Assembly (NCBI GenBank): GCA_021325365.1
Contig: JAJPHF010000147.1
Coordinates: forward strand, 4,076 to 68,075
Length of the DNA: 64,000 bases
Direction: 5' to 3'
Source: Pseudomonadota bacterium
GTDB lineage: Bacteria; Chloroflexota; UBA6077; JAJPHF01
Part shown: in pieces, positions 23,136-31,993 of the stretch
Numbering within the stretch: position 1 is the stretch's first letter
How the letters are laid out: the number at the start of each line of letters is the position of its first letter
Made by a program: the position numbers and the translations under genes
The notes under the pieces: model-generated
Seen by the model: only the letters and a program-made list of their open reading frames with translations
Database searches by the model: none
What the model was told of the DNA's origin: nothing

Positions 23136-24217
23136 GCCATCGCCTGGCGCGACTAGCGGTCCCGCCGCTGCTCGGCGGGCTCGCGCTGCTGGCGCTCGGC
23201 TGTGCGGCGCCGGCCACGCCGGCCGGCGCGCCGCCGCCCGCGAGCGCCGGCGCGCCGACCGCGCCGCCCGTGGAGCATCTCACCAGCGGCGCCGGCACCC
23301 TGACCAGCTTCGGCACGACGTTCCCCCGGCTCGTCGCCGCCTACCTCGGCTACTTCGCCGACGAGGGCCTACAGGTCGATGTCGTGAACACCGGCGGCGA
23401 CGCGCCCACGCTGGCGGGCATGATCGCCGGCGACATCCACGTCGCCGAGGCGATCGGCACCGACGGCCTCGTGCTGGCGAACGCGAAGGGCCAGCCGTTC
23501 TATGCCCTCGCGGCGTACCTCAATTCGCTGAACTACTCGCTGATGGGGGCGCCCGGCGTCAGCGCCGCGGCGGGCTTGCGCGGCGGCACCGTCGCCATCA
23601 GCCGCCCCGGCGACACCACCGACCGCTACGCCCGCGTGGCGCTGCGCCACCTGGGTCTGGAGCCCGAGCGCGACGTGGCGCTGGTGGCCGCGCAAAGCTC
23701 CCCCGAGCGCGCCCGCAGCCTGCTCGCGGGCGTCGTGCAAGGGGCGCTCATCGGGCGCTCGGAGAACAGCTTCCTGCGCCGCCACGGCGCCACCGAGCTA
23801 GTCGACTTGCGCGACCTCTTTCCCGACTACTCCAACCGCGTGATCGCCACGAGCGGCCGCGTGCTGGAGGAGCGGCCTCGCGCCGTGCAGGCGTTCGTGA
23901 AGGGGATGGTGCGCGCCTACCAGTGGCTGGCGGAGCCGAGCCACCGCGCCGACGCGCCGGCGATCGTCGCCTGGGCCGGCCTGGACGTGGACGACCTCGA
24001 CCAGGCGTACGACGACCTCGTCCGCGGGCTCGCGGCCGACGGCGAGATCAACCCGCGCGGGCTAGAGCGGGTGATCCAGGACTTGCAGGCCGGCGGCCAG
24101 GTCCCCGCCGACTACACCGCCGACCAGCTGGTGCGATCCGGCCCGCTGCGCGCGGCGCAGCAGGAGCTAGGCCTGACGCCGTCCGGCGGCGTCCAGAGCA
24201 GCTTGCCGGCTCGGTGA
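23132..24217 (+). CDS. NMT1/SsuA-type ABC substrate-binding lipoprotein
   Basis: 361 residues from ATG 23132, overlapping the previous stop by 4 bp. Signal peptide with lipobox-like LALGC, Ala/Pro linker, then an NMT1-like periplasmic-binding fold: VAAYLGYFADEGLQVDVVNTGGDAPTLAGMIAGDIHVAEAIGTDGLVLANAKG, split at landmarks. Members bind thiamine precursors, sulfonates, nitrate or aromatic acids. Coupling to a NicX-like enzyme suggests an N-heterocyclic or aromatic ligand (inference). No cognate permease or ATPase is adjacent on this strand. Confidence 0.8.
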   Translation: MSHRLARLAVPPLLGGLALLALGCAAPATPAGAPPPASAGAPTAPPVEHLTSGAGTLTSFGTTFPRLVAAYLGYFADEGLQVDVVNTGGDAPTLAGMIAGDIHVAEAIGTDGLVLANAKGQPFYALAAYLNSLNYSLMGAPGVSAAAGLRGGTVAISRPGDTTDRYARVALRHLGLEPERDVALVAAQSSPERARSLLAGVVQGALIGRSENSFLRRHGATELVDLRDLFPDYSNRVIATSGRVLEERPRAVQAFVKGMVRAYQWLAEPSHRADAPAIVAWAGLDVDDLDQAYDDLVRGLAADGEINPRGLERVIQDLQAGGQVPADYTADQLVRSGPLRAAQQELGLTPSGGVQSSLPAR

Positions 24218-24231
24218 GCCGCCAGCGTCTG

Positions 24232-24274
24232 GTAGGGGCGGGTTTTATGCCCGCCCGCGGCCGTCGAGGCCGCA
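24232..24274. repeat. Two-hairpin intergenic repeat, copy 1
   Basis: GTAGGGGCGGGTTTTATGCC, then CGCCCGCGGCCGTCGAGGCCGCA. Two hairpins: GGGCGGG/CCCGCCC around TTTTATG, and GCGGCC/GGCCGC around GTCGA. A near-identical copy is at 29411-29453 (one T/C change in the first loop). Confidence 0.8.
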
Positions 24275-24406
24275 ACTCCGCATCGGCCGCCTGCTTGGCC
24301 TGGCCGCAAACCTTAATGGACCGTGGCCTTCCCGGCAAGTGGGACGCAACGGCGCCGGGGCAGGGAGCACACCAGTCCGCCGCTCCGCGAGCCGCGCCCT
24401 GCGCGG

Positions 24407-25543
24407 CTACGCCGAGGCGCCCACGGGCGCGGCGCCCGCCGCGGCGCCGTCGAAGTCGTCGCGCAGCACCGCGCACGCTTCCGCCGGCAGCTCGATCAGC
24501 ACCTTGTCGCCGCGGCGCAGCTGCAGGTTCGGGTGCTGGCGCGTGCGCATCTCCTGGCCGCCCACGTTCAGGCGGCAGTCCAGGAACTCGCCCACGAACA
24601 TCACCGAGTCGACGGTCGCCTCCAGCAGATTGGCGCGCTGGGACGGCGCCTGCCGGTGCAGGTGAACGTCCTCGGGCCGCACCGACACCACCACCGCGTC
24701 GCCCTTGCTGATGTTCACGCTCGGCTGCGCCTGCAGCGCGCCCATCGGCGTCTCGACGCGGCCCTCCGTGGCGTCCCCGGCCCAGGTGCCGCGGATGAAG
24801 TTGGTCGACCCAATGAAGTCGGCCACGAACCGCGTCTTGGGATCGCTGTAGATCTGCCGCGGCGGCCCCTCCTGGACGATCTTGCCCTGGCTCATCACCG
24901 CGATCACGTTGGACATGGTGAGCGCCTCGACCTGGTCGTGCGTCACGTAGAGCGTGGTGATGTGGACGCGCCGTTGCAGCTCGCGCAGCTCCACGCGCAT
25001 CTGCTCGCGCAGCTTGGCGTCGAGGTTCGACAGCGGCTCGTCGAGCAGCAGCACGCGCGGCTCGCGCACCAGCGCGCGCGCCAGCGCCAGGCGCTGCTGC
25101 TGGCCACCCGACAGCTGGGTAGCCATACGGCCCTCCAGCCCGTCCAGCTCGACGATCCGCAGCGCCTCCATCACCTTGCGCTTCACCTCGTCGCCCGAGT
25201 ACTTCTTCGAGCCCACGCGCAGCGGGAACGCGGCGTTCTCGAAGACCGTCATGTGGGGCCAGATGGCGTAGCTCTGGAACACCATGCCGATGTCGCGCTT
25301 GTGGGCGGGCACGTAGGTGCGGTTGCTCGTCGAGCACACGACCACGCCGCCGACCTCGATGTCGCCAGCGTCGGGCTTCTCCAGGCCGGCGATGCAGCGC
25401 AACGTCGTCGTCTTGCCGCACCCCGACGGCCCGAGCAGCGTGTAGAACTGGCCGTCCTCCACCGTGAACGAGACATCGTTGACGGCGTAGACGCGCTCCT
25501 TCCGATCGGGGAAGATCTTGACCAGGTTGGACACGCGGATCAT
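24407..25543 (-). CDS. ABC transporter ATP-binding protein, PotA/FbpC type
   Basis: 378 residues. Walker A GPSGCGKTT near residue 38, Q-loop VFQSYAIWPHMTV, signature [15 protein letters not shown], Walker B VLLLDEPLSNLD, then a C-terminal TOBE domain (VVVSVRPEDVHLHRQ, GDKVLIELPAEAC). This organisation powers Fe(III), polyamine, 2-aminoethylphosphonate or thiamine importers. ATG 25543 has GGGAG. It is downstream of the fused permease gene, 45 nt apart, forming a two-gene importer unit. The binding protein is probably one of the paralogues at 29598 or 30775, or lies outside. Confidence 0.92.
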   Translation of the reverse strand: MIRVSNLVKIFPDRKERVYAVNDVSFTVEDGQFYTLLGPSGCGKTTTLRCIAGLEKPDAGDIEVGGVVVCSTSNRTYVPAHKRDIGMVFQSYAIWPHMTVFENAAFPLRVGSKKYSGDEVKRKVMEALRIVELDGLEGRMATQLSGGQQQRLALARALVREPRVLLLDEPLSNLDAKLREQMRVELRELQRRVHITTLYVTHDQVEALTMSNVIAVMSQGKIVQEGPPRQIYSDPKTRFVADFIGSTNFIRGTWAGDATEGRVETPMGALQAQPSVNISKGDAVVVSVRPEDVHLHRQAPSQRANLLEATVDSVMFVGEFLDCRLNVGGQEMRTRQHPNLQLRRGDKVLIELPAEACAVLRDDFDGAAAGAAPVGASA

Positions 25544-25588
25544 GGCTCCACTCCCTGCGCCGAACTGCTGTGGTCGGCGATACGCCCG

Positions 25589-27229
25589 TCAGGCCTGTAT
25601 GCCCACACGCCCGGACACCTTGTAGACGATGCCGACGATCGCCAGCAAGAGCGCGATCATCAGCACGGCAATGGCGGCCACCACCGTGACCTGCCCCTGC
25701 TCGAACATCGTGAACACCAGGATCGAGAGCACCATGCTCTGACTGGTCGCGAGCAATACGGATGTCGAGAACTCGCGGAACGAGATGATCAGCACGTAGA
25801 TCCAGCCGGCGACGAGCCCCGGCCGCAGCAGCGGCAGCGTCACGCGGCGGAACGTCTGCCACCACGAGCCGCCGGCGATGCCCGCCGCCTCCTCTAGCTC
25901 GCGCGAGATCTGCACGATGGAGCCCGACGTGGCCCGCATGCCGTAGGGCAGGTACTTCGTCGCATAGGCGATCAGCAGCACCCAGAGCGTGCCGTAGATC
26001 GGCAGCGGAAACGCCACGTAGAACCAGATGAGCGCCATGCCCAGCACCAGGCCCGGCACCGCCACCGGCAGGAACGCCAGGTAGTCGAGCAGCTTGGCCC
26101 CTGGCAGGCGGCTCTTGTAGGCCACCCAGGCGATGATCGCCGTGAGCAGCATGACCGCCGACGCAGCCAGGACGGCAAGCACGACGCTGTTCACCGCGGC
26201 GCGGCGGAACGGCTCGAAGCTCAGCAGGTAGGCGTAGTTGGCAAGGCTCGCCTGGCCGAGCGCCTGGGCGCTGGGCGCCGCGACGAACGGCAGCAGCGAG
26301 TTCCACAGCAGCACGAGGAACGGCAGCAGCAGCACCAGTCCGAAGTAGCCGCACAGCCCGGCGAACGCGACCCAGCGCCACGGCCCGAGGTCGAAGGTGC
26401 GCGGGCGGAACGCCTTGCCCGTCACCGTCTGGAAGCGCTCGCTGCGCCCCGTTGCGCGGGTGTACAGACACACCCCCAGACCGCTGATCGCCAGCAGCCC
26501 CACGGCGAGCGCCGCGCCGCGCCCGTAGTCCGGCGGGAACTCGGTAAACGCCGTCCAGATCTCGCTGGTGTAGACGAACGTGCGGGCCGGGATGCCGATG
26601 ATCGCCGGCACCTCGAACGCCTCGATCGAGCGCACGAACAGGATCAGCAGCACCGAGCCGACGGCGGGGAGCAGCAGCGGCAGGGTGATGCGGCGCGCGG
26701 TGGCCCAGAGGCTCGCACCCGATGCCATCGCGGACTCTTCGAGCGACGGGTCCATCGATTTGAAGGCCGCCATCATCAGCAAGAAGGCCAGCGGCGCCTG
26801 CCCCAGCGCCTGCACCCAGATCATCCCGCCGAGCGAGAAGATGTCGAACGGCGCCGCCGGCAGGCCGAACACGCTCATCAGCGCCAGGTTCACGTAGCCG
26901 ATCTTCGGGCTGAGCAGGAAGATCCAGGCGATCGCTTCCAGCACGCCGGGCATGACCAGCGGCACCAGGCTGAGCGGCAGGAACGCCTGCCGGAACGGCA
27001 GGTTCGTGCGCTCGACCAGCCAGGCCAGCGCGGTCCCGAGCGCGAAGCTGAGCAGCGCCGCCCCGGCCGCGAACGCCAGCGAGTTCCGCAGCGTCGAGTA
27101 CGTGTACGGGCTGGCGTAGGCGGCCGCGTAGTTCTCGATGGTGAACGCGTACTCGCGCGGCGCCACCTCCGCCTGGAAGCTACCCCACAACAGCATGACC
27201 AGCGGCAGCACGGCGAGGTACACCAGCAC
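25589..27229 (-). CDS. Fused double ABC permease, Fe(III)/FbpB type
   Basis: 546 residues with about 12 transmembrane helices in two homologous halves. Each half carries the cytoplasmic EAA loop (EESAMASGASLWATARRITLPLL and EEAAGIAGGSWWQTFRRVTLPLL). Such fused permeases serve FbpABC-like importers. The first start codon in frame is GTG 27229, which cuts close to TM1. The frame is open about 33 codons further (to a TGA) but contains no ATG, GTG or TTG, so the exact start is uncertain and a CTG start is possible. Partner of the adjacent ATPase gene. Confidence 0.9.
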   Translation of the reverse strand: MLVYLAVLPLVMLLWGSFQAEVAPREYAFTIENYAAAYASPYTYSTLRNSLAFAAGAALLSFALGTALAWLVERTNLPFRQAFLPLSLVPLVMPGVLEAIAWIFLLSPKIGYVNLALMSVFGLPAAPFDIFSLGGMIWVQALGQAPLAFLLMMAAFKSMDPSLEESAMASGASLWATARRITLPLLLPAVGSVLLILFVRSIEAFEVPAIIGIPARTFVYTSEIWTAFTEFPPDYGRGAALAVGLLAISGLGVCLYTRATGRSERFQTVTGKAFRPRTFDLGPWRWVAFAGLCGYFGLVLLLPFLVLLWNSLLPFVAAPSAQALGQASLANYAYLLSFEPFRRAAVNSVVLAVLAASAVMLLTAIIAWVAYKSRLPGAKLLDYLAFLPVAVPGLVLGMALIWFYVAFPLPIYGTLWVLLIAYATKYLPYGMRATSGSIVQISRELEEAAGIAGGSWWQTFRRVTLPLLRPGLVAGWIYVLIISFREFSTSVLLATSQSMVLSILVFTMFEQGQVTVVAAIAVLMIALLLAIVGIVYKVSGRVGIQA

Positions 27230-27871
27230 CGCCGCCCCGAGCGCGGGGATGAGCAGCGCCGGGTCGGCAGGCAGCGTGGGCAGCGTGCGCCGCGCGCGAG
27301 ACGCGCTGATCGTCGCCAGGGTCGGCCTCCCCGCTCACCCCCGGGGCAAGCGTTTGTCCGCTGCGCTCAGCCCGTCTCGCGGCGAAACGGCCCGGCGCGT
27401 TTCCAGTTGCCGTAAGGTAGCCGATGAGTCGGGAACGCGTCAACCCTTCACCACGCCACGGGGGCCGAAGGCATGGCGCGGCCGAGCTGCGGCAGGACCG
27501 GCGCCTGTTCGACCGCGAGGGGTGCGTCGTGGTCGAACCGAGGGTTGCGTCGTGGCCGAGCAGGAGATGCGCATTTCGCTGGTAGTGGGCAGACAATCAG
27601 ACGTACGGAATGTTTGTGATCGACTTCGCCGTCTTGCTACTCTTTGGAGGGCAGTGAGGCGCGAGTACATAACGAGAACCGAGGTAGCGCGCGAATATCC
27701 GGATTGTTTCTCCCTGAAGCGACCGCGAGGAAGCTCTCCTCCACTCGCTAATCCGCGACCCCGTGGCGCGGATTGCGTTCATCACGCAACGTTTGTCACC
27801 TACCGTGCCGCATCGACCCTTACGCTTGGCCGGCGCGGCGCTCGCAGCGACCACGAGCCAGGGGATGATAC
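27230..27871. other. Intergenic region with a 23-bp tandem repeat
   Basis: A divergent region between the permease and the AAA ATPase. Two 23-bp units starting CGAGGG(G/T)TGCGTCGTGG lie head to tail at 27516-27538 and 27539-27561. The right part (27600-27860) is less GC-rich than the surroundings. No gene supported on either strand. Confidence 0.5.
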
Positions 27872-28723
27872 ATGCACTCTTCGCCTTCGCTGGCACCGTC
27901 CAGCCCGGAGATCGCTCCCATGCCCGTCGACTCGAACGCCTGGGATGCGCTCGCGGGCATGGCCACGCTCAAGGACCAGATCGAGCGGCGCCTGCTGCTG
28001 CCGATGCGCGAGCGGGCGCGGGCCAGCCGGCACGGCATCACGCCGCCCGGCGCGGTGCTGCTGTTCGGGCCGCCGGGCACGGGCAAGACGGCGCTCGCCC
28101 GGGCCATCGCCGGACGGCTCGGCTGGGCCTTCGTCGACGTCGACCTGTCCACCGTCGCGCTCGACGCGGCGCGGCTGCGCCGTCTGTTCGACCACCTGTT
28201 CCAGCTCGAGGAAGTGGTGATCTTCTTCGACGAGTTCGAGCATCTCGGCCTGAATCGCGAGAGCCAGACGACGCCGGTCGAGCCGCTCACCGCGGAGCTG
28301 TTGCGGGGGCTGCCCGCGCTCCGCGCGAGCGGCAAGCTGCTGGCCGTCTGCGCGACGAACTACGTGCGCCTCCTCGATCCGGCGCTCCTGCGCCCCGGCC
28401 GCTTCGACCTCGTGCTGCCGATCGGGCTACCCGACGCGGGCGACCGAGCCGCGCTCCTGCGCGCCCTGCTGGCGCGGCGCCCCTGCGGCGAGATCGACGT
28501 GGCGGCGGTGGTCGCGCGCGCCGACGGCCTGACGCCCGCCGACCTCGGCGCCGTCTGCCAGCAGGCCGCGCAGGCCGCGTTCGAGCGCGAGGTGGCCACG
28601 GGCCGCGAGAGCCGCGTCGAGACGGCCGACCTGATCCTCGCGCTCAATCGCTATCGGCCCACCGTGAGCCCCGAAGACATCGTCGCCTTCCGCGAGGACG
28701 TGGAGCGCTACGCTCGCGCCTGA
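27872..28723 (+). CDS. AAA ATPase, Cdc48/FtsH-like single module
   Basis: 283 residues with one AAA module. Walker A GPPGTGKTALARAIAG near residue 67, Walker B VVIFFDEFEHLGLNRES, sensor-1 CATNYVRLLDPALL and the arginine-finger segment RPGRFD. A four-helix lid follows (LTPADLGAVCQQAAQAAFE). The N-terminal 25 residues are short and lack a transmembrane or substrate domain, so this is a minimal ATPase that probably acts through a partner. AGGGGAT precedes ATG 27872; ATG 27920 is an alternative. No operon partner except the downstream receiver-domain protein. Confidence 0.85.
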   Translation: MHSSPSLAPSSPEIAPMPVDSNAWDALAGMATLKDQIERRLLLPMRERARASRHGITPPGAVLLFGPPGTGKTALARAIAGRLGWAFVDVDLSTVALDAARLRRLFDHLFQLEEVVIFFDEFEHLGLNRESQTTPVEPLTAELLRGLPALRASGKLLAVCATNYVRLLDPALLRPGRFDLVLPIGLPDAGDRAALLRALLARRPCGEIDVAAVVARADGLTPADLGAVCQQAAQAAFEREVATGRESRVETADLILALNRYRPTVSPEDIVAFREDVERYARA

Positions 28724-28748
28724 TATCGACTCCAGCGGTACGCTTCGC

Positions 28749-28866
28749 CCTTCCCCTGGGAGAGGGAGGGGGGAGGACGGTCCCCGTCACCCCCGCCCTC
28801 AGGAGACGGGCAGGAGGGGAGGTCCGTCCCTCCCCCTCTCCCCCTGGGAGAGGGCCGGGGTGAGGG
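28749..28866. repeat. Pair of REP/MITE-like palindromic repeats
   Basis: A degenerate copy (TTCCCCTGGGAGAGGGAGG) near 28750-28769 and a full copy near 28830-28866 (CCCCTCTCCCCCTGGGAGAG then GGCCGGGGTGAGGG). Followed by GAACCGCCGCACCGGAGCG and AGTATGAG, the right-end motif also seen after the array at 21962. Confidence 0.75.
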
Positions 28867-28965
28867 CTGGCGCCCCTCGGCGAACCGCCGCACCGGAGCG
28901 AGTATGAGCCCGAGAGCCGTGGCCGCAGGGCGTGAACCAACGCCGAGCACCCGAAAGGAGCCGCA

Positions 28966-29370
28966 ATGCCTTCGACCCGACCGGTGGTCCTGGTGCTGGA
29001 CGACGACCGCGCGACCCGCGAGCTAGTGCAGGAGGTGCTGGAGGAGCATGGCTACGCGGTAGAGAGCGCCGCCAGCGGCGCGAGCGGGCAGGCGCGCCTG
29101 GAAGCAGGCGGCATCGACCTGGTGGTGCTCGACAAGCGGCTCCCCGACGGCGACGGCCTCGACGTGTGCCGCTGGGTGCGAGCGCGCGAGCGCCGCGAGC
29201 GCGCGCACCTGCCGATCATCATGGTGTCCGCGGCCCTCGACCCGTCCGGCGAGGACCTTGGCCCCGATGCCGGCGCCGACGCCTACGTCGCCAAGCCCTT
29301 CGACCTCGACGCCCTCGTCGCCCAGGTCCGCTCGTCGCTGGCCAGCCCGTCGCCCGGCCACACGCCCTGA
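28966..29370 (+). CDS. Single-domain response regulator (CheY-like)
   Basis: 134 residues, receiver domain only. Acidic triad DDD near residues 12-14, phospho-acceptor in LVVLDKRLPDGDGL near residue 55, Thr/Ser switch in IIMVSAAL and the conserved Lys in VAKPFDLDALVAQV. The receiver ends without an output domain, so signalling is by protein contact. GAAAGGAG precedes the ATG. It lies 242 nt after the AAA ATPase with a repeat between; no kinase is adjacent. Confidence 0.9.
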   Translation: MPSTRPVVLVLDDDRATRELVQEVLEEHGYAVESAASGASGQARLEAGGIDLVVLDKRLPDGDGLDVCRWVRARERRERAHLPIIMVSAALDPSGEDLGPDAGADAYVAKPFDLDALVAQVRSSLASPSPGHTP

Positions 29371-29410
29371 TGCACGCGTGGCACTCTGGCCGCGCTGGTC
29401 GCCGAGTGTC

Positions 29411-29453
29411 GTAGGGGCGGGTTTCATGCCCGCCCGCGGCCGTCGAGGCCGCA
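29411..29453. repeat. Two-hairpin intergenic repeat, copy 2
   Basis: Near-identical to 24232-24274: GGGCGGG/CCCGCCC hairpin then GCGGCC/GGCCGC hairpin. Also nearby, GGCCGCGCTGGTCGCCGAG occurs twice (about 29376-29405 and 29512-29531), so the spacer has partly duplicated. Confidence 0.8.
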
Positions 29454-29597
29454 GCCCCGGCGCCGGCCGACCACTCAGTCTCGCTGTAAGCCGCTGCAAT
29501 GCGCGGCATTCCGGCCGCGCTGGTCGCCGAGAGCAGGTCTTCGCGGCCACCGGCGCGGGCCTTCGTGGCGATACCCTCCAAGTACGGCGAGGGTGTG

Positions 29598-30710
29598 TCA
29601 GCGAAGCTGGAAGATCTCCTTCCAGGTCTTCTCGTACTGACTGACCTGGGCCATGTCGTCGGGGCCAAGCGCGTATATGTGCGCGGGGCTGATGTCGTCG
29701 AGGGCCGGCACGTCGGGCCGCGCGGGCGCGCGCCCGCCCTCGGCGTACGCTTGCTGGCCCTCGGCGCTCGCCGTCCAGCGCTCCCAGAGCATCGCCGTGT
29801 ACGGATGGGGCGCGTCCTGGAACGCCGCCGTGGCCACCACCTGGCCGATGCCCTCGGTGCGCATGAAGTCCACCGGAGCGCCTTTCTTCATGCGTGCCGG
29901 GTAGTGGTGGGCGTAGCAGGTGATGCACGCCGCCGCCTGCCCGGCCACCACCAGCTCGGCCAGGTCGGAGTGGCCCTTGTGGAACTCCACGTTGTTCGCC
30001 GCGATGGCCCGCAGCACGGCGGCCGCTTGCTCCTCGCTGCCGTGCTTGCGAGCGAGCGCCAGGAACAGCTCCACGTCGCGCGGCTCGGCGATCAGGCGGT
30101 TCTTCCACTTCGGGTCGGCGAAGTCGTCGAACTGCGTCGGCGCCTCGTCGGGCCTCACCAGGTTCGTGTTCCAGGCCGGCACGATGAACTGGAGGTCCGA
30201 GGCGAACCAGTACGTCCCCCGCTCGTCCTCCGGGATCGCTTGCGCCTCGGTCGGAATGTCCTGCAGGAGCAGGCGCTGCTGGTTGAGCTGCAGCACGTAG
30301 TCGACGCTCGCGTTGAACACGTCGCCCAGCACCTTGCCGCCCCGCGCCTCGCTCACCGCGCGGGCCACGAGCTTGTCGGCCGTGCCGTTCACGAACTCCA
30401 CCTTCACGCCCGGGAAGCGCTGCTCGAAGGCCGGCAGGATCTTGTCGGCGTTCACCGTCGCCATCGTGCTGTAGAAGCTGAGCGTGCCCCCCTCGTCCTT
30501 GGCCTTCGCGTATAGCTCGTCCAGTGGCAGCGTCTTGGCGACAGCAAAGGCGTTGGGCGCCGCCGCGGCCGGCGCATCGCCCGCGCCTGCGGCGGTGCGG
30601 CCACCGGCGGCGCCCGGTCCGGGGCGCGCGCCCGGCCCGCAGGCGGTCGCCAGCAGCGCGAGCGTCAGGAGTAGCAGGCCGGCGCGGCGCGTCAGGCGGC
30701 GAACGGTCAT
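29598..30710 (-). CDS. Fe(III)-type ABC substrate-binding lipoprotein, paralogue 1
   Basis: 370 residues from ATG 30710 with CGGAGGA upstream; the start gives a signal peptide with lipobox LLATAC. FutA/FbpA-like fold: LSFYSTMATVNADKILPAFEQRFPGVKVE, VFNASVDYVLQLNQQ, IVPAWNTNLVRPDEAP, RLIAEPRD and VEFHKGHSDLAELVVAGQ. Where iron-binding homologues have a tandem Tyr ligand site, this reads ACITCYAHHYPARMKKG, so the ligand is probably not free Fe(III) bound by Tyr. The neighbour at 30775 is a close paralogue. Likely works with the permease/ATPase pair at 24407-27229. Confidence 0.88.
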   Translation of the reverse strand: MTVRRLTRRAGLLLLTLALLATACGPGARPGPGAAGGRTAAGAGDAPAAAAPNAFAVAKTLPLDELYAKAKDEGGTLSFYSTMATVNADKILPAFEQRFPGVKVEFVNGTADKLVARAVSEARGGKVLGDVFNASVDYVLQLNQQRLLLQDIPTEAQAIPEDERGTYWFASDLQFIVPAWNTNLVRPDEAPTQFDDFADPKWKNRLIAEPRDVELFLALARKHGSEEQAAAVLRAIAANNVEFHKGHSDLAELVVAGQAAACITCYAHHYPARMKKGAPVDFMRTEGIGQVVATAAFQDAPHPYTAMLWERWTASAEGQQAYAEGGRAPARPDVPALDDISPAHIYALGPDDMAQVSQYEKTWKEIFQLR

Positions 30711-30774
30711 CGGTCCTCCGGTTCTGCCCCGGCGCCACAGCGCCCGGGCGGGCGCCCCCGCGCGGCCGGCACCG

Positions 30775-31878
30775 CTAGCGGATCTGGAAGACATCTTTCC
30801 AGACCCGCTGGTACTTGGGCGCGTCGGCCATGTCCTCGGGCGTCAGGGCGTAGATGGTCTCGGGGCGCGTCTTGTCGCGCGGCGCCACGCTCGGTAGGCC
30901 GGGCGTGCGGCCGCCGTCGGCGTAGGCTTGCTGGCCATCGGGCGAGTGGATCCACCGCTGCCACAGCATCGCGGTATAGGGATGCGGCGCGTCTTTCAGG
31001 ATGGCGGTGCCATTCACGATCCCCACGCCCTCGGTCAGCATGTAGTCGACCGGCGCGCCCTTCTTGATGCGGCCGGGGTAGTGGTGCGAGTAGCAGGTGA
31101 GACAGGCGGCGGCCTGCCCGGCCACCACCAGCTCGGCCAGGTCGGAGTGGCCCTTGTGGAACTCCACGTTGTTCGCCGCGATCCGCTTGATGAGGTCGGT
31201 CGCCTGGTTGTCGTCGTGATACTTCCGCAGGCTGAGGCCCATCAGTAGCTCGGCGTCGCGCGGCTCGGCGATCAGGCGGTTCTTCCACCGCGGGTCGGCG
31301 AAGTCCTCGAACCGCGTCGGCGCCTCGTCCGGCCTCACCAGGTTCGTGTTCCAGGCGGGGACGATGTAGATCACGTCCGCCGCGATCCAGTACTGGCCGC
31401 GCAGCCCCTCGGGGTAGGCGTCCGCCTCGGGGGGCACGCGCTGGTAGAAGACGCCCTGCTGGTTGAGCTGCTGCACGTAGTCGGCCGGGCAGTCGAAGAT
31501 GTCGGCGAGCGTCCGGCCGCCGCGCCCCTCGGCGATGATGCGCGCCGCGAGCGCGTCGCACGTGGCGTCCACGTGGTCGACCTTCACGCCCGGGAAGCGC
31601 TGCTCGAAGGCCGGCAGGATCACCTCGGCGTTGATCTCGGCGAGCGCCCCATAATAGGCGAGCGGCGCGTTCTCGGCCTTGGCCTGCGCGTACAGCTGGT
31701 CGATGGGCATCGTGAGGGCCGCGTCGAGCGCGGTGCTCGACGCGCCAGGCGCGGCGCCGGCTGGCGCCGCGCGGTCCGCCCCCGGCTGGGCCGCCGGGGC
31801 CGTCGGGCGCGTCGCGCCGGCACAGGCCGCGAGCAGCCACGTCGCCGCGATCAGGGCGCCGAGCGCGCTGCGTCCCAT
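30775..31878 (-). CDS. Fe(III)-type ABC substrate-binding lipoprotein, paralogue 2
   Basis: 367 residues, lipobox LLAAC, ATG 31878 with GGGAGGA. Long stretches match paralogue 1 (PAFEQRFPGVKV, IVPAWNTNLVRPDEAPT, NNVEFHKGHSDLAELVVAGQAAAC), showing a tandem duplication. The same unusual site ACLTCYSHHYPGRIKKG is kept, so it is under selection. The N-terminal third and the C-terminal region differ most, which may change ligand preference. It is 64 nt upstream of paralogue 1 and 115 nt downstream of the ornithine-cyclodeaminase-like gene. Confidence 0.88.
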   Translation of the reverse strand: MGRSALGALIAATWLLAACAGATRPTAPAAQPGADRAAPAGAAPGASSTALDAALTMPIDQLYAQAKAENAPLAYYGALAEINAEVILPAFEQRFPGVKVDHVDATCDALAARIIAEGRGGRTLADIFDCPADYVQQLNQQGVFYQRVPPEADAYPEGLRGQYWIAADVIYIVPAWNTNLVRPDEAPTRFEDFADPRWKNRLIAEPRDAELLMGLSLRKYHDDNQATDLIKRIAANNVEFHKGHSDLAELVVAGQAAACLTCYSHHYPGRIKKGAPVDYMLTEGVGIVNGTAILKDAPHPYTAMLWQRWIHSPDGQQAYADGGRTPGLPSVAPRDKTRPETIYALTPEDMADAPKYQRVWKDVFQIR

Positions 31879-31993
31879 CCTATCCTCCCTCTGTCGCCCG
31901 CTGGCGCGTCGGCGCTGGGCACGCGGCCGCCAGCCGTTGTCGCCGTGCCCAGCACGCGCGGGCGGCGTGCGCTCCGGCCCGGCCGCCGGCCGC

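Noticed and set aside
29920..29990. A c-type heme site in the binding proteins (C-x-x-C followed by His)
   Set aside because: Heme c needs His directly after the second Cys (CxxCH); here two residues intervene.
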